Shown here one piece after another: positions 17,570-25,336 of a stretch of 37,986 bases of DNA. Every line of letters begins with the position of its first letter. The stretch's first letter is position 1. The translations under genes and the position numbers were made by a program. The DNA is from Treponema sp. (lineage in GTDB: Bacteria > Spirochaetota > Spirochaetia > Treponematales > Treponemataceae): NCBI GenBank assembly GCA_012838745.1, contig DUOS01000035.1, positions 1 to 37,986 of the forward strand. The letters are read 5' to 3'. The notes under the pieces were generated by a model. The model was not told the DNA's origin, searched no databases, and saw only the letters and a program-made list of their open reading frames with translations.

Positions 17570-18793
17570 TTATCGCTCCTTAGGTGAAATAGTCGAAAAC
17601 GACCGAAGTTTTGCTATAATTGGGGGAACCATTTCCAATACATACGCAATTTCTTCTTCTGTAGTTTCGTGGCCCATACTAAATCTGATTGAGCCATGAG
17701 CTAATTCTGGGCCCACACCAGTAGCAAGTAATACGTGAGACGGTTCAAGGTCTCCGGAAGCGCAGGCAGAACCGGTTGATACATCAATTCCTACGAGATC
17801 AAGATGCAATAAAATCGCCTCTCCTTCTGCACCAGGAAAGGAAATATTGAAAGTATTAGGCAACACATATTCGCTGTGCCCGTTGATATGAACATCAGGA
17901 ACTGCAGCTAAAAAACCTTCGCGTAATAGATTTCGCAAACGAAGCATGGTAGTACCATAATCTCCAAGAGATTCTGCAGCTAGGCGAGCGGCTTCGCCAA
18001 AAGCAATTATTACTGGAGAATTATAGGTACCAGCTCGCATACCTTTTTCTTGATGACCACCTCGAATCAGCGGTTCAAGAGGCCTACCCTTTGCAACAAA
18101 GAGAGCGCCTACGCCCTTAGGACCATATATTTTATGGGCTGAATACGTAAGATAATCAACCCCGAGAGTTTGCACATCTACCGGTATTTTTCCAACTGCT
18201 TGAACAGCATCAGAATGGAAAAGCGCTCCCGCTTCGTGAGCAAGGGTAGCAAGCTTCTGTATATCTTGAATAGTTCCTATCTCGTTGTTTGCCATCATAA
18301 TAGATACAAAAAGAGGCATTTTTTCTCTCTCACCGCTTTTAGCACCCTCTAACAAAAGGTCACGATAGATTTCTTCATTAATTCTTCCTGCAGAATCAAC
18401 GGGAACAAAGTGAACGTCCATACCAAGAGAAGCAAGGTGTTTTGCAGATTCCATAACACAAGGATGCTCAATAGCAGAAACGATGATACGTTTTTTGCCA
18501 GCATACAACTCTTTACGTGAAGTAGTGGTTTCTAAAGCAGAAGAAACCATAGTTCTGAATATAGTATTATTCGATTCTGAACCACCAGAAGTAAAAATGA
18601 CTTGTTCGGGTAAAGCATGTATAAGCGAGGCCACATGTTCTCGAGCCGTTGCTACTGCAGCAGCCACACGACGGCCGTCTTCATGCATACTCGAGGCATT
18701 TGCATAATTACCGAGTTCAGCTATTAATATGTCCTGCACCCTGCGGTCAACAGGGGTTGTTGCGTTATAATCAAGATAAATTCTTTTAGCCAT
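17570..18793 (-). CDS. nifS: Cysteine desulfurase (NifS/IscS family)
   Basis: A PLP enzyme that takes sulfur from cysteine, giving alanine and a persulfide passed to NifU. From the chosen start (407 aa) the N-terminus is the standard MAKRIYLDYNATTPVD. H110 (AIEHPCV), the PLP lysine K221 (TYSAHKIYGPKG) and the persulfide cysteine C344 (GSACASG) are intact. A reading frame open to 18844 is excluded because that start overlaps the -10 box of a strong promoter. The ATG at 18793 lies 17 bases after GAGGAGG, an unusually long spacing, so translation initiation is not completely clear. The gene is the first of a nifS-nifU operon and diverges from the phosphoglucomutase gene. Confidence 0.92.
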   Translation of the reverse strand: MAKRIYLDYNATTPVDRRVQDILIAELGNYANASSMHEDGRRVAAAVATAREHVASLIHALPEQVIFTSGGSESNNTIFRTMVSSALETTTSRKELYAGKKRIIVSAIEHPCVMESAKHLASLGMDVHFVPVDSAGRINEEIYRDLLLEGAKSGEREKMPLFVSIMMANNEIGTIQDIQKLATLAHEAGALFHSDAVQAVGKIPVDVQTLGVDYLTYSAHKIYGPKGVGALFVAKGRPLEPLIRGGHQEKGMRAGTYNSPVIIAFGEAARLAAESLGDYGTTMLRLRNLLREGFLAAVPDVHINGHSEYVLPNTFNISFPGAEGEAILLHLDLVGIDVSTGSACASGDLEPSHVLLATGVGPELAHGSIRFSMGHETTEEEIAYVLEMVPPIIAKLRSFSTISPKER

Positions 18794-18835
18794 GATATTG
18801 GGTTTACCAACCTCCTCAAACACTAGTACAAAATA

Positions 18836-18864
18836 AATATACAAAAAATTACCAGTAATGCCAA
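18836..18864 (-). promoter_or_regulatory. Promoter of nifS-nifU
   Basis: On the minus strand TTGGCA (18859-18864), exactly 17 bases, then TATATT (18836-18841), each one base from consensus or close to it. It leaves a leader of about 35 bases before the ATG at 18793. No IscR-type site is recognised. Confidence 0.7.
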
Positions 18865-18886
18865 CCGGAAAGATAAGAAATAAAAA

Positions 18887-18915
18887 TTGATTATTGATTC
18901 GTGGTATGATAAAAT
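18887..18915 (+). promoter_or_regulatory. Promoter of the phosphoglucomutase gene
   Basis: TTGATT (18887-18892), 17-base spacer, TAAAAT (18910-18915). Transcription would begin near 18922, just before the GGAGGG ribosome site (18924-18929) of the ATG at 18933, giving a very short leader. The two divergent -35 boxes are only 22 bases apart. Confidence 0.65.
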
Positions 18916-18932
18916 CTCCGATCGGAGGGTTT

Positions 18933-20903
18933 ATGAGTAAATACTACGACAAAACAACTGGTTTTCTATTTGGTGATTCAAAAGAAGTGCCTCTTTCGGG
19001 CCTCCTGCCCGACTCTATTGAGTTGCAAAAAGAATTTGATACGCTCATTCTTTCTGCATCCGGTTGGCGCAAAGTTTTTACTGTAAGCTCAGACGAAAAT
19101 GACTCCTGTGAAGAAATAGGCAAAGCTAACACCGTTTTAGCCGTTCTTATGGCAGATACCTTTGCTTCCTATGTACTCGACCGCCCTCATCTTGGCAATC
19201 AAGTTGTTATAGGTAGGGATACACGACCCACAGGAAGAGTTGTAGCAGATATTTTTTGCCGAGTATGCCTTGCTCGCGGTCTTTCTGTACGGTTTCCTGG
19301 CATAACAGCAGCTCCTGAGGTTATGGCATATTCCCGCTCCATAGGCCCCTTTGCCTATATTTCTGCAAGCCACAATCCCATAGGGCACAACGGTTTAAAA
19401 TTTGGTGGTACCGACGGTGGGGTATTCGATCGCGAACAAGCAGAAATACTCATTAATTCGTTCCGCACTCGTATGGCCTGTCCAAATGTTGCAAAAACCG
19501 CTGCTGAACTTATAGCTGCTTGTACCGAAGAAGACATTGCCAACGTTTGGATACAAAGCGCTGATGAAAAAAAAGCAGCATTAAAAGCCTATGATTCCTT
19601 TACCCGAGAAATTGTTTCGGGACCATTTAAAGATTCTTTTTTTTCCGACTTACGCATCGCTGCCGAGCGCCGAAGCGAAACGGCTAAGCCTCTTTCTCTT
19701 CTCGTAGACTTTAATGGTAGCGCTCGCACCATATCAATTGACCGCGACTTTATTGCTGATGCTGGATTTCACCTGAGCGTAATGAATGAAAAACCTGGGG
19801 CCATTGCCCACCGTATTGTACCCGAAGGCGATAGCCTCCTTTTTTGCGCAGAACGGATGAAGGAACTTAGGTTGCATGGAACCGGCCCCGAACGCCATAC
19901 TCTTTTAGGCTATGTTCCAGACTGTGATGGCGACCGCGGAAACATTGTTTTTTGGAATGAAGAAGAAAATGTTGCACAAATTTTAGATGCCCAAGAGGTA
20001 TTTGCTCTTTCTGCTATTTCGGAATTATCCTTTCTCGTCTATTCAGGACAATTACAAGTTTTACCGGAAAATCGAGCCAACACCAATACAACAGATCCCG
20101 TTACAGGCACAGCAAGGGCTGTTTCTAGCCCTAAGTGCGCAGTTGCGGTAAATGGACCCACTTCGATGAGAATAGAGGCCATAGCGGCTGCTTTTGGCAC
20201 ACAAGTTATGCGCGCAGAGGTAGGAGAAGCAAACGTAGTAAACCTTGCTCGCTCTCTACGCGAACAAGGATATCTCGTACGATTTTTAGGAGAAGGTTCT
20301 AACGGAGGCAATATTACCCACCCAGCCGCAGTTAGAGATCCCTTGAACACCGTCTTCGCCCTAATAAAATTATTAACGCTCGACGACACGGAAAAAAGAA
20401 AGGGCATGTTTCATATTTGGTGTTCACTTTCAGGCCAAGAAACAGCGTACAAAAAGGGCTTTACCTTTGCCGATATTCGCCGTACACTCCCCCCTTTTGC
20501 AACCACAAGTGTCTATGAATCTTATGCCCAACTCAAAATTCAAACTACATCTCATGCTGTACTTAAAAACAAATTCCGAAAAGTCTTTTTAAGAGAATGG
20601 GAAAACGGCAAGTTCCCCTTATTAAAACCAGGTGAAAAATGGACGTGGAAAGCGGTTACACACAACGGAACTCAAACACGAGAACTAGCAGAGGATTTTT
20701 CAGTTTCGCTCAACGGTGGCTTAAAAATTATTTTTTATAATAATGAGGATACGCCTGAGGCATTTATTTGGATGAGAGGTTCAGGAACTGAACCTGTATT
20801 CCGCATTCTTGCTGATGTTTCAGGTTCAAATCAGAAAAAAGAAGAAGCATTACGTGAATGGCTATCACGTATGGTACTTGAGGCTGACAGTGAAATAGAG
20901 TAG
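18933..20903 (+). CDS. Phosphoglucomutase/phosphomannomutase (alpha-D-phosphohexomutase family)
   Basis: The 656-residue enzyme moves phosphate between C1 and C6 of a hexose. The active-site serine loop is YISASHNPIGHNGLKF (S146 catalytic), the magnesium loop is DCDGDRGN (D330, D332, D334), the sugar-binding loop is near GEGSNGGNITHP, and the phosphate-binding loop is RGSGTEPVFRI near residue 615. The length exceeds the usual 450-580 residues because of inserts, including a spacer between the magnesium loop and domain 3. The preferred sugar cannot be read. An upstream ATG at 18894 is rejected because it lies inside the promoter; ATG 18933 has GGAGGG four bases upstream. The PUR gene follows after 28 bases and may share the transcript. 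Confidence 0.88.
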   Translation: MSKYYDKTTGFLFGDSKEVPLSGLLPDSIELQKEFDTLILSASGWRKVFTVSSDENDSCEEIGKANTVLAVLMADTFASYVLDRPHLGNQVVIGRDTRPTGRVVADIFCRVCLARGLSVRFPGITAAPEVMAYSRSIGPFAYISASHNPIGHNGLKFGGTDGGVFDREQAEILINSFRTRMACPNVAKTAAELIAACTEEDIANVWIQSADEKKAALKAYDSFTREIVSGPFKDSFFSDLRIAAERRSETAKPLSLLVDFNGSARTISIDRDFIADAGFHLSVMNEKPGAIAHRIVPEGDSLLFCAERMKELRLHGTGPERHTLLGYVPDCDGDRGNIVFWNEEENVAQILDAQEVFALSAISELSFLVYSGQLQVLPENRANTNTTDPVTGTARAVSSPKCAVAVNGPTSMRIEAIAAAFGTQVMRAEVGEANVVNLARSLREQGYLVRFLGEGSNGGNITHPAAVRDPLNTVFALIKLLTLDDTEKRKGMFHIWCSLSGQETAYKKGFTFADIRRTLPPFATTSVYESYAQLKIQTTSHAVLKNKFRKVFLREWENGKFPLLKPGEKWTWKAVTHNGTQTRELAEDFSVSLNGGLKIIFYNNEDTPEAFIWMRGSGTEPVFRILADVSGSNQKKEEALREWLSRMVLEADSEIE

Positions 20904-20931
20904 TATTCTTGGTTACTAAGGAAGGTTACAA

Positions 20932-21312
20932 ATGGGAATACGTGGAGAATTGTTTACTACAGAGGTAATACTCGACAACCGGACATATTTCTTTAACATT
21001 AAAGAAAACCGGATGGGAGACGTTTTTCTCCAAGTTGTTGAAAGCAAAAGTGCCGAAGGATCAGGCTTTGATCGCCATGCGATTGTCGTGTTTGAAGAAG
21101 ACATGCAACGTTTTCTCGGAGGACTCGAAAGCAGCTTACAATATATTGAAAAAACAAGAAAAACCCGACAGAAAACCTCACCAGAAACAAAAGGGAAAAA
21201 AATTGTCCGCAGAAGAGCAAGCCCAACAGAAAGCGAGTCTGTTAACCCGCATGACAAAACACCCCCGCCAAAACCAGGCCGGCGTGTAAAAGTAATACCT
21301 AAAAAAAAGTAA
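20932..21312 (+). CDS. PUR-domain (DUF3276/Bpur-like) nucleic-acid-binding protein with basic tail
   Basis: Residues 1-75 match the bacterial PUR-alpha domain: GELFTTEVILDNRTYFFNIKENRMGD, then FLQVVESKSAEGSGFDRHAIVVFEED (shown in part), a pattern shared with the Borrelia Bpur protein and Bacteroidetes DUF3276. These bind single-stranded DNA or RNA. Residues about 80-126 are a Lys/Arg/Pro-rich tail (SPETKGKKIVRRRAS, PPPKPGRRVKVIPKKK), probably disordered and nucleic-acid-binding. The ATG has an AAGGAAGG ribosome site seven bases upstream. It lies 28 bases after the phosphohexomutase gene and converges with rnhB over a 20-base gap. Whether it regulates genes, as Bpur is reported to do in Borrelia, is inference. 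Confidence 0.82.
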   Translation: MGIRGELFTTEVILDNRTYFFNIKENRMGDVFLQVVESKSAEGSGFDRHAIVVFEEDMQRFLGGLESSLQYIEKTRKTRQKTSPETKGKKIVRRRASPTESESVNPHDKTPPPKPGRRVKVIPKKK

Positions 21313-21332
21313 TTTCTAACGTCTCTTTATAG

Positions 21333-21962
21333 TCAGAATAAACCAAGCTGGCCTTCGCCCTTAAGATGAAACGATTTTCGTTGAATGGGAGAGGGCCCAT
21401 TTTGTTTCATGGCCTCTATATGGCCCTTAGTAGGATACCCCTTATGCTGCTCATAGCCATATTGTGGATATAACCATGAATACCGCATCATCATGCGATC
21501 CCGTGCTGTTTTTGCCAAAATTGACGCTGCCATAACAGCAGGACAGGTAGCATCGGCACGTGGGATTGCTCTGCAATTTTCTAAACCAAGATCAGGAACA
21601 AAAAGTCCATCAACAATTATTTCTAGCTTTTTTGGATCAAAACTCTTTTCCTCTAGGGAAGCTTCTTTACGCATCATTCCTTCAAATGAACGTTTCATAG
21701 CAAGCAATGATGCCTGTAGAATATTAATTCGGTCAATTTCTTCTGGATAAGCCCAGCCTACTGACCACGCTTGTGCATGAAGAAGAATTTCCCTCATTGC
21801 AAAATCTAGTCGTTTTTTGGTAAGTTTTTTTGAATCATTTAAAAAAGAGCAATCAAAATCAAGAGGTAGAATAACAGATGCGGCACAAACAGGACCGGCC
21901 ATAGGACCACGCCCCGCTTCATCAAGACCGCAAATTATTGGAGAATTAAGATCAAGCTTCAT
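21333..21962 (-). CDS. rnhB: Ribonuclease HII
   Basis: The 209-residue enzyme cuts the RNA strand of RNA-DNA hybrids and removes misincorporated ribonucleotides. The N-terminal signature CGLDEAGRGPMAGPV (D14, E15) is intact, as are the third acid in IIVDGLFVPD (about D116) and the last in AKTARDRMM (about D158). The C-terminal YGYEQHKGYPTKGH segment is typical. It starts two bases after the beta-helix gene and is the last gene of a run beginning at 25227. The stop faces the PUR gene. Confidence 0.93.
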   Translation of the reverse strand: MKLDLNSPIICGLDEAGRGPMAGPVCAASVILPLDFDCSFLNDSKKLTKKRLDFAMREILLHAQAWSVGWAYPEEIDRINILQASLLAMKRSFEGMMRKEASLEEKSFDPKKLEIIVDGLFVPDLGLENCRAIPRADATCPAVMAASILAKTARDRMMMRYSWLYPQYGYEQHKGYPTKGHIEAMKQNGPSPIQRKSFHLKGEGQLGLF

Positions 21963-21964
21963 AG

Positions 21965-24619
21965 CTATCTCGTTCCAGTTTTCCTGGGGTATTTAAAACC
22001 ATTTATTGTTAGGTTTTGTTCTGAAACAATAAGAGTGTTCTTATCCATCCAAAATGCCGTATCTGCATTTTCTAATCCAGTGTAAAGCCGTTCGAGCATT
22101 ACATCGTTGATCACAATAGATGCGCCCCAAGATTCTACAGCACGAGAAGCATTTTTTGCGGAAACGGTAATCCTAGCAGCTAAAAGAGTTGTTCTACCTC
22201 CGGTAATAGAAATGCCGGAGGCTATACGAGAATGAACTTCAAAAGATGAATCCTTTGCATAAAAAATTGAATTACGAGTATCTACTGCACAAGCATACTC
22301 ATCGGCAGAAAGGAAAAAATGAGATGAGTGGCATACTATATTTGATTTTTCACTGCGTAATATAGTACCAGATCCTGCACCAGTATCGCGTATCGTGCAA
22401 TTGGTTATAAGAATTTTTCCGTTAACTACTTCGAATAGTGGAAGCGAGCCAGAATTACCAGCATAACCACCTCCAGCTCTTAAACTATTTGATCGAGTAA
22501 TAGAAATTCCGTTGAGCTCAAGCGTCTCAGAGTACATCCTGATTACAGCATTTGGACCCGCTGTAATTTTGGCCTTTGAACCGGTAAGAGAAACTTTCGC
22601 CTGCAGACTGTGCGGGCGGTCAAGACGTACTGAACCTGTAAGAGATACACGCCAGCTCCCCCTTCCCTTTATTACCGCAAGAGCTGAATCAAGATTAGTA
22701 AAAGGTGCCTGTAGGGTTCCGTCAGAAATCTTTGATCCAGAATATCCTCCATCAACATACAGGGCATTTCGATCTACAGTAATTTTTTGTTCAGTTACTG
22801 GGCTCTTATTCCCTGCACGATCAACGGAAAAACTGGAAACAGTATAGGCAACAGAATGGTCAGGATCTCCCGTGAGTACCCATGAAGAATCAGAGTGTTC
22901 AAAAATGGGAGGATTAATCGAAACCTGAATCATGTCTTCTCCAGAAACTCGAATAGTTACTGGGTCCCTAGAATAGGTTAAAGACGAAGGGATACCTAAA
23001 GATGGAGCTCTAGGGGCTTTTCGATCGAGAATAAATTGAGCAGAAAGTTCTCCATGGGCAACGCCATCGTGAACGGCAAGTATACGTACCACATAGGGTT
23101 CACAAGCTCCTTGTGGGGTTTCTAAAAGCAAACCGCTTGCTAACACTGGAGCATTATCACCGAGTTCGACCTGCAAAGGCGGAAATGCCGATCCAACCGA
23201 ATAATACAAGGTATACGGGGATTCGGAGACACTTAAAAAAACTGGTTCTGCTGTAACGCCGGCTAGCGGGATCCCAGAAAGTTGCGGCTTAACCGGTAAA
23301 GGAATAGATTGGACCTTTCCATTATCCCAAGTAGGGGCGTACCAGTAAACAAAAGAGTTTTCCGTACGTTCTAGGACTACCGGCTCCTTATAATCAAACC
23401 AAGTTCTCTGATCATGTGAATAAAAAACAGGGCTATCAAATGCAATAGACATAAAATGCCAGTCATGAAAAGAAAGCCGTGGTTGTGGTTTATTTGAAGT
23501 TTTTACCGTATCTTCTTTAAGAATAAGTGAGGGGCTCGAAGAATTTTCGCTTCCAGCGGCAAAGACCCAACGCCAAAAAGTTCTTTCTTTTCTTATTGTA
23601 ATTGGATACAAACGGCGTATTCCCTCGGGTACAGAAAAAAGAACCCTTTTTTGTTCTTTTCCAGAACGCCAAGGATTGCCAATGGTACAGGTATACCCTT
23701 CAGGAAGTGTGTCTTCAAAAAAAGTACCAGCCTCAAAAACGCCGTTAGAAGAAGGTAAGTTTGTTGTAAGGGGGGCCGTCTTTTCATTAACTGTATATAA
23801 AACAGTCTCAGTCCATAGAGTACCTTTTGGGTCTTGGGCGGCTAACCTCACAGTAACAGAACCTGCTGCATCTATAAAAACAGGGTTGGAATATTCAATT
23901 CCTTGTGCCACAGGATCTGTTCCATTTAGGGTATACAGTAATTTAGTTCCTAGTAAGGAATCTATAACTAGGGTTTGCCGATTTGCCCAAGAACCAGAAA
24001 CGGGATTAACGACAGAGAAGGGTTGCTGGTCATGTATTCCGGTTTCTGGAGTAACTGACGACGGGTTGCTTTGATTACCAGCCAAATCGACAGCATAGGA
24101 ACAAAAAACGGCTCCGCTAGGAAGAAAAACCAATTCCTTATTGGTCGTTTCCCCCCGGGAAACAGAACGATAAAAAGGATGATACACAGCATAGTGGATA
24201 ATTACAGGTTCGTCTGAAGAAGATATAACCTGCACGCCTCCCTCGGTTTTAGAGAGAATATAGGAAGGCACAGCTGGTCGTTTTTTGTCAATTTTCCATT
24301 CAAGAACATCTGAGGCAATAAGCGGAGACTCAGGATCAAGGGAACGCAGTTCCGTTTTTATCCGGTACATTTTCTCTTCGCCGTATTCTGCGTACAAAAG
24401 CAAAGGAGCTGAACTATCGTCAAGACGAATACCATTTAAGAATAGTGTAAGACGAGTGTTCGGATTCACTACAAAAGAAAGCAACTGGTCTGTAGCATAA
24501 ACACCGGGCTTAGGGACTACTTGCAAACCTTGGAAAGCAAAAACATTTGAAGCACACAAGAGGAGAAAAGCAGTCGCAAGCGATTTATAACTTTTAAAGA
24601 CTCCCCTGTGCCCTATCAT
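21965..24619 (-). CDS. Secreted protein with chitobiase C-terminal-like and right-handed beta-helix domains
   Basis: An 884-residue exported protein (signal peptide about 1-28, ending SNVFA). Residues about 200-285 match the chitobiase/beta-hexosaminidase C-terminal-type domain (PVSGSWANRQTLVIDS, LLYTLNGTDPVAQGIEY). The middle has further immunoglobulin-like beta segments. Residues about 630-870 begin with YVDGGYSGSKISDGTLQAPF, the DUF1565-type opening of parallel beta-helix proteins, followed by short beta coils (NGISITRSNSL, NCTIRDTGAGSG). No catalytic residues are evident; carbohydrate binding or surface display is inference. The ATG overlaps the phosphoribosyltransferase stop by one base (TAATG) and rnhB begins two bases after the end, so an envelope protein is tightly embedded in an operon of housekeeping enzymes. 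Confidence 0.75.
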   Translation of the reverse strand: MIGHRGVFKSYKSLATAFLLLCASNVFAFQGLQVVPKPGVYATDQLLSFVVNPNTRLTLFLNGIRLDDSSAPLLLYAEYGEEKMYRIKTELRSLDPESPLIASDVLEWKIDKKRPAVPSYILSKTEGGVQVISSSDEPVIIHYAVYHPFYRSVSRGETTNKELVFLPSGAVFCSYAVDLAGNQSNPSSVTPETGIHDQQPFSVVNPVSGSWANRQTLVIDSLLGTKLLYTLNGTDPVAQGIEYSNPVFIDAAGSVTVRLAAQDPKGTLWTETVLYTVNEKTAPLTTNLPSSNGVFEAGTFFEDTLPEGYTCTIGNPWRSGKEQKRVLFSVPEGIRRLYPITIRKERTFWRWVFAAGSENSSSPSLILKEDTVKTSNKPQPRLSFHDWHFMSIAFDSPVFYSHDQRTWFDYKEPVVLERTENSFVYWYAPTWDNGKVQSIPLPVKPQLSGIPLAGVTAEPVFLSVSESPYTLYYSVGSAFPPLQVELGDNAPVLASGLLLETPQGACEPYVVRILAVHDGVAHGELSAQFILDRKAPRAPSLGIPSSLTYSRDPVTIRVSGEDMIQVSINPPIFEHSDSSWVLTGDPDHSVAYTVSSFSVDRAGNKSPVTEQKITVDRNALYVDGGYSGSKISDGTLQAPFTNLDSALAVIKGRGSWRVSLTGSVRLDRPHSLQAKVSLTGSKAKITAGPNAVIRMYSETLELNGISITRSNSLRAGGGYAGNSGSLPLFEVVNGKILITNCTIRDTGAGSGTILRSEKSNIVCHSSHFFLSADEYACAVDTRNSIFYAKDSSFEVHSRIASGISITGGRTTLLAARITVSAKNASRAVESWGASIVINDVMLERLYTGLENADTAFWMDKNTLIVSEQNLTINGFKYPRKTGTR

Positions 24620-25227
24620 TATTTCTCGTTTAGCATCGAAAGAATGGGCCTAAGTTCCGGATCTTTTTGGTAATAATATTCCTCAAGTTCCTTTTCGCTT
24701 AGACCAATTAATTCATGACTCATATAATGAATCCAGCAGTCATCTTCTGGTTTATCAATTGTGTGTTTTCTGCACCAATAATCAGGCTGAATAGGAAGCT
24801 GTTCATCATGGAAAGAAAAATACTTATAATCATGAACGGCAACTTTTACATCTCGACGAGGGATTCCTTTTTCAATTAGGATTTCCACCAGATGGTTAAT
24901 AGTTTTCCCTGTATCAAAAATATCATCTATGAGAAGGATCTTATCTCCATGGCGGAGGTGTTCCGGTGAATAAGTCCACCCATCTACCATAACGCGATCC
25001 CGCTGGCGAATATCCGAATAAGAACGAGCTACAACAGCAGCGTACAAAACTGGGTGCGCATCTTTTCGAACAATTTTAAAAAACTCGCTTACCACGTTAG
25101 CAAGATAGGCACCACCACGAAGTGACACATAAATAACATCAGGAACAAAGCCTTCATTATAAATTTTGTATGCCATTTTCAGAGCATTATTTCGAACAGT
25201 TTCATAGGGCAAAAATTCTTTGTGCAT
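24619..25227 (-). CDS. Phosphoribosyltransferase (type I, purine-type)
   Basis: The 202-residue product has the PRPP-binding signature KILLIDDIFDTGKTINHLVE (residues 96-115, with D101, D102 and T106-K108) and an upstream SLRGGAYLANVV loop (35-46) typical of PRT type I. The length and the C-terminal WCRKHTIDKP region resemble the xanthine/guanine/hypoxanthine phosphoribosyltransferases of archaea and spirochaetes; the exact base is not predicted. The ATG is well placed, with AGGAG seven bases upstream. It is the first gene of the operon with the beta-helix protein and rnhB. Confidence 0.85.
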   Translation of the reverse strand: MHKEFLPYETVRNNALKMAYKIYNEGFVPDVIYVSLRGGAYLANVVSEFFKIVRKDAHPVLYAAVVARSYSDIRQRDRVMVDGWTYSPEHLRHGDKILLIDDIFDTGKTINHLVEILIEKGIPRRDVKVAVHDYKYFSFHDEQLPIQPDYWCRKHTIDKPEDDCWIHYMSHELIGLSEKELEEYYYQKDPELRPILSMLNEK

Positions 25228-25247
25228 ACAACAACTCTCCTGTATTT

Positions 25248-25276
25248 ACTGTAACCTCTTTTTAATGATTGCTCAA
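25248..25276 (-). promoter_or_regulatory. Possible promoter of the phosphoribosyltransferase operon
   Basis: On the minus strand TTGAGC (25271-25276), 17-base spacer, TACAGT (25248-25253), four matches of six in each box. It sits just after the T-run of the HtrA terminator, the expected place. The evidence is only moderate. Confidence 0.4.
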
Positions 25277-25280
25277 GAGA

Positions 25281-25322
25281 AAACAAAAAACGGGCATTTT
25301 CCGCGTAGGAAAAATGCCCGTT
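25281..25322 (-). terminator. Rho-independent terminator of htrA
   Basis: On the minus strand the arms AACGGGCATTTTTCC and GGAAAATGCCCGTT (with one bulged base) enclose the loop TACGC (stem 25289-25302 and 25308-25322), and the run TTTTTTGTTTT follows at 25290-25281. It begins 14 bases after the htrA stop. This is the best terminator in the window. Confidence 0.93.
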
Positions 25323-25336
25323 CGTATAATCAAAAA

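Noticed and set aside
18794-18844. Upstream extension of nifS to 18844
   Set aside because: The start overlaps the -10 box of the nifS promoter and adds residues not found in the family.
18894-18932. Upstream start for the phosphohexomutase
   Set aside because: It lies inside the promoter spacer; ATG 18933 has the ribosome site.
20039-20407. 122-codon minus-strand open frame within the phosphohexomutase gene
   Set aside because: Antisense to conserved coding sequence, no ribosome site or family match.
23676-24074. 132-codon plus-strand open frame opposite the beta-helix gene
   Set aside because: Antisense shadow with no ribosome site or domain.
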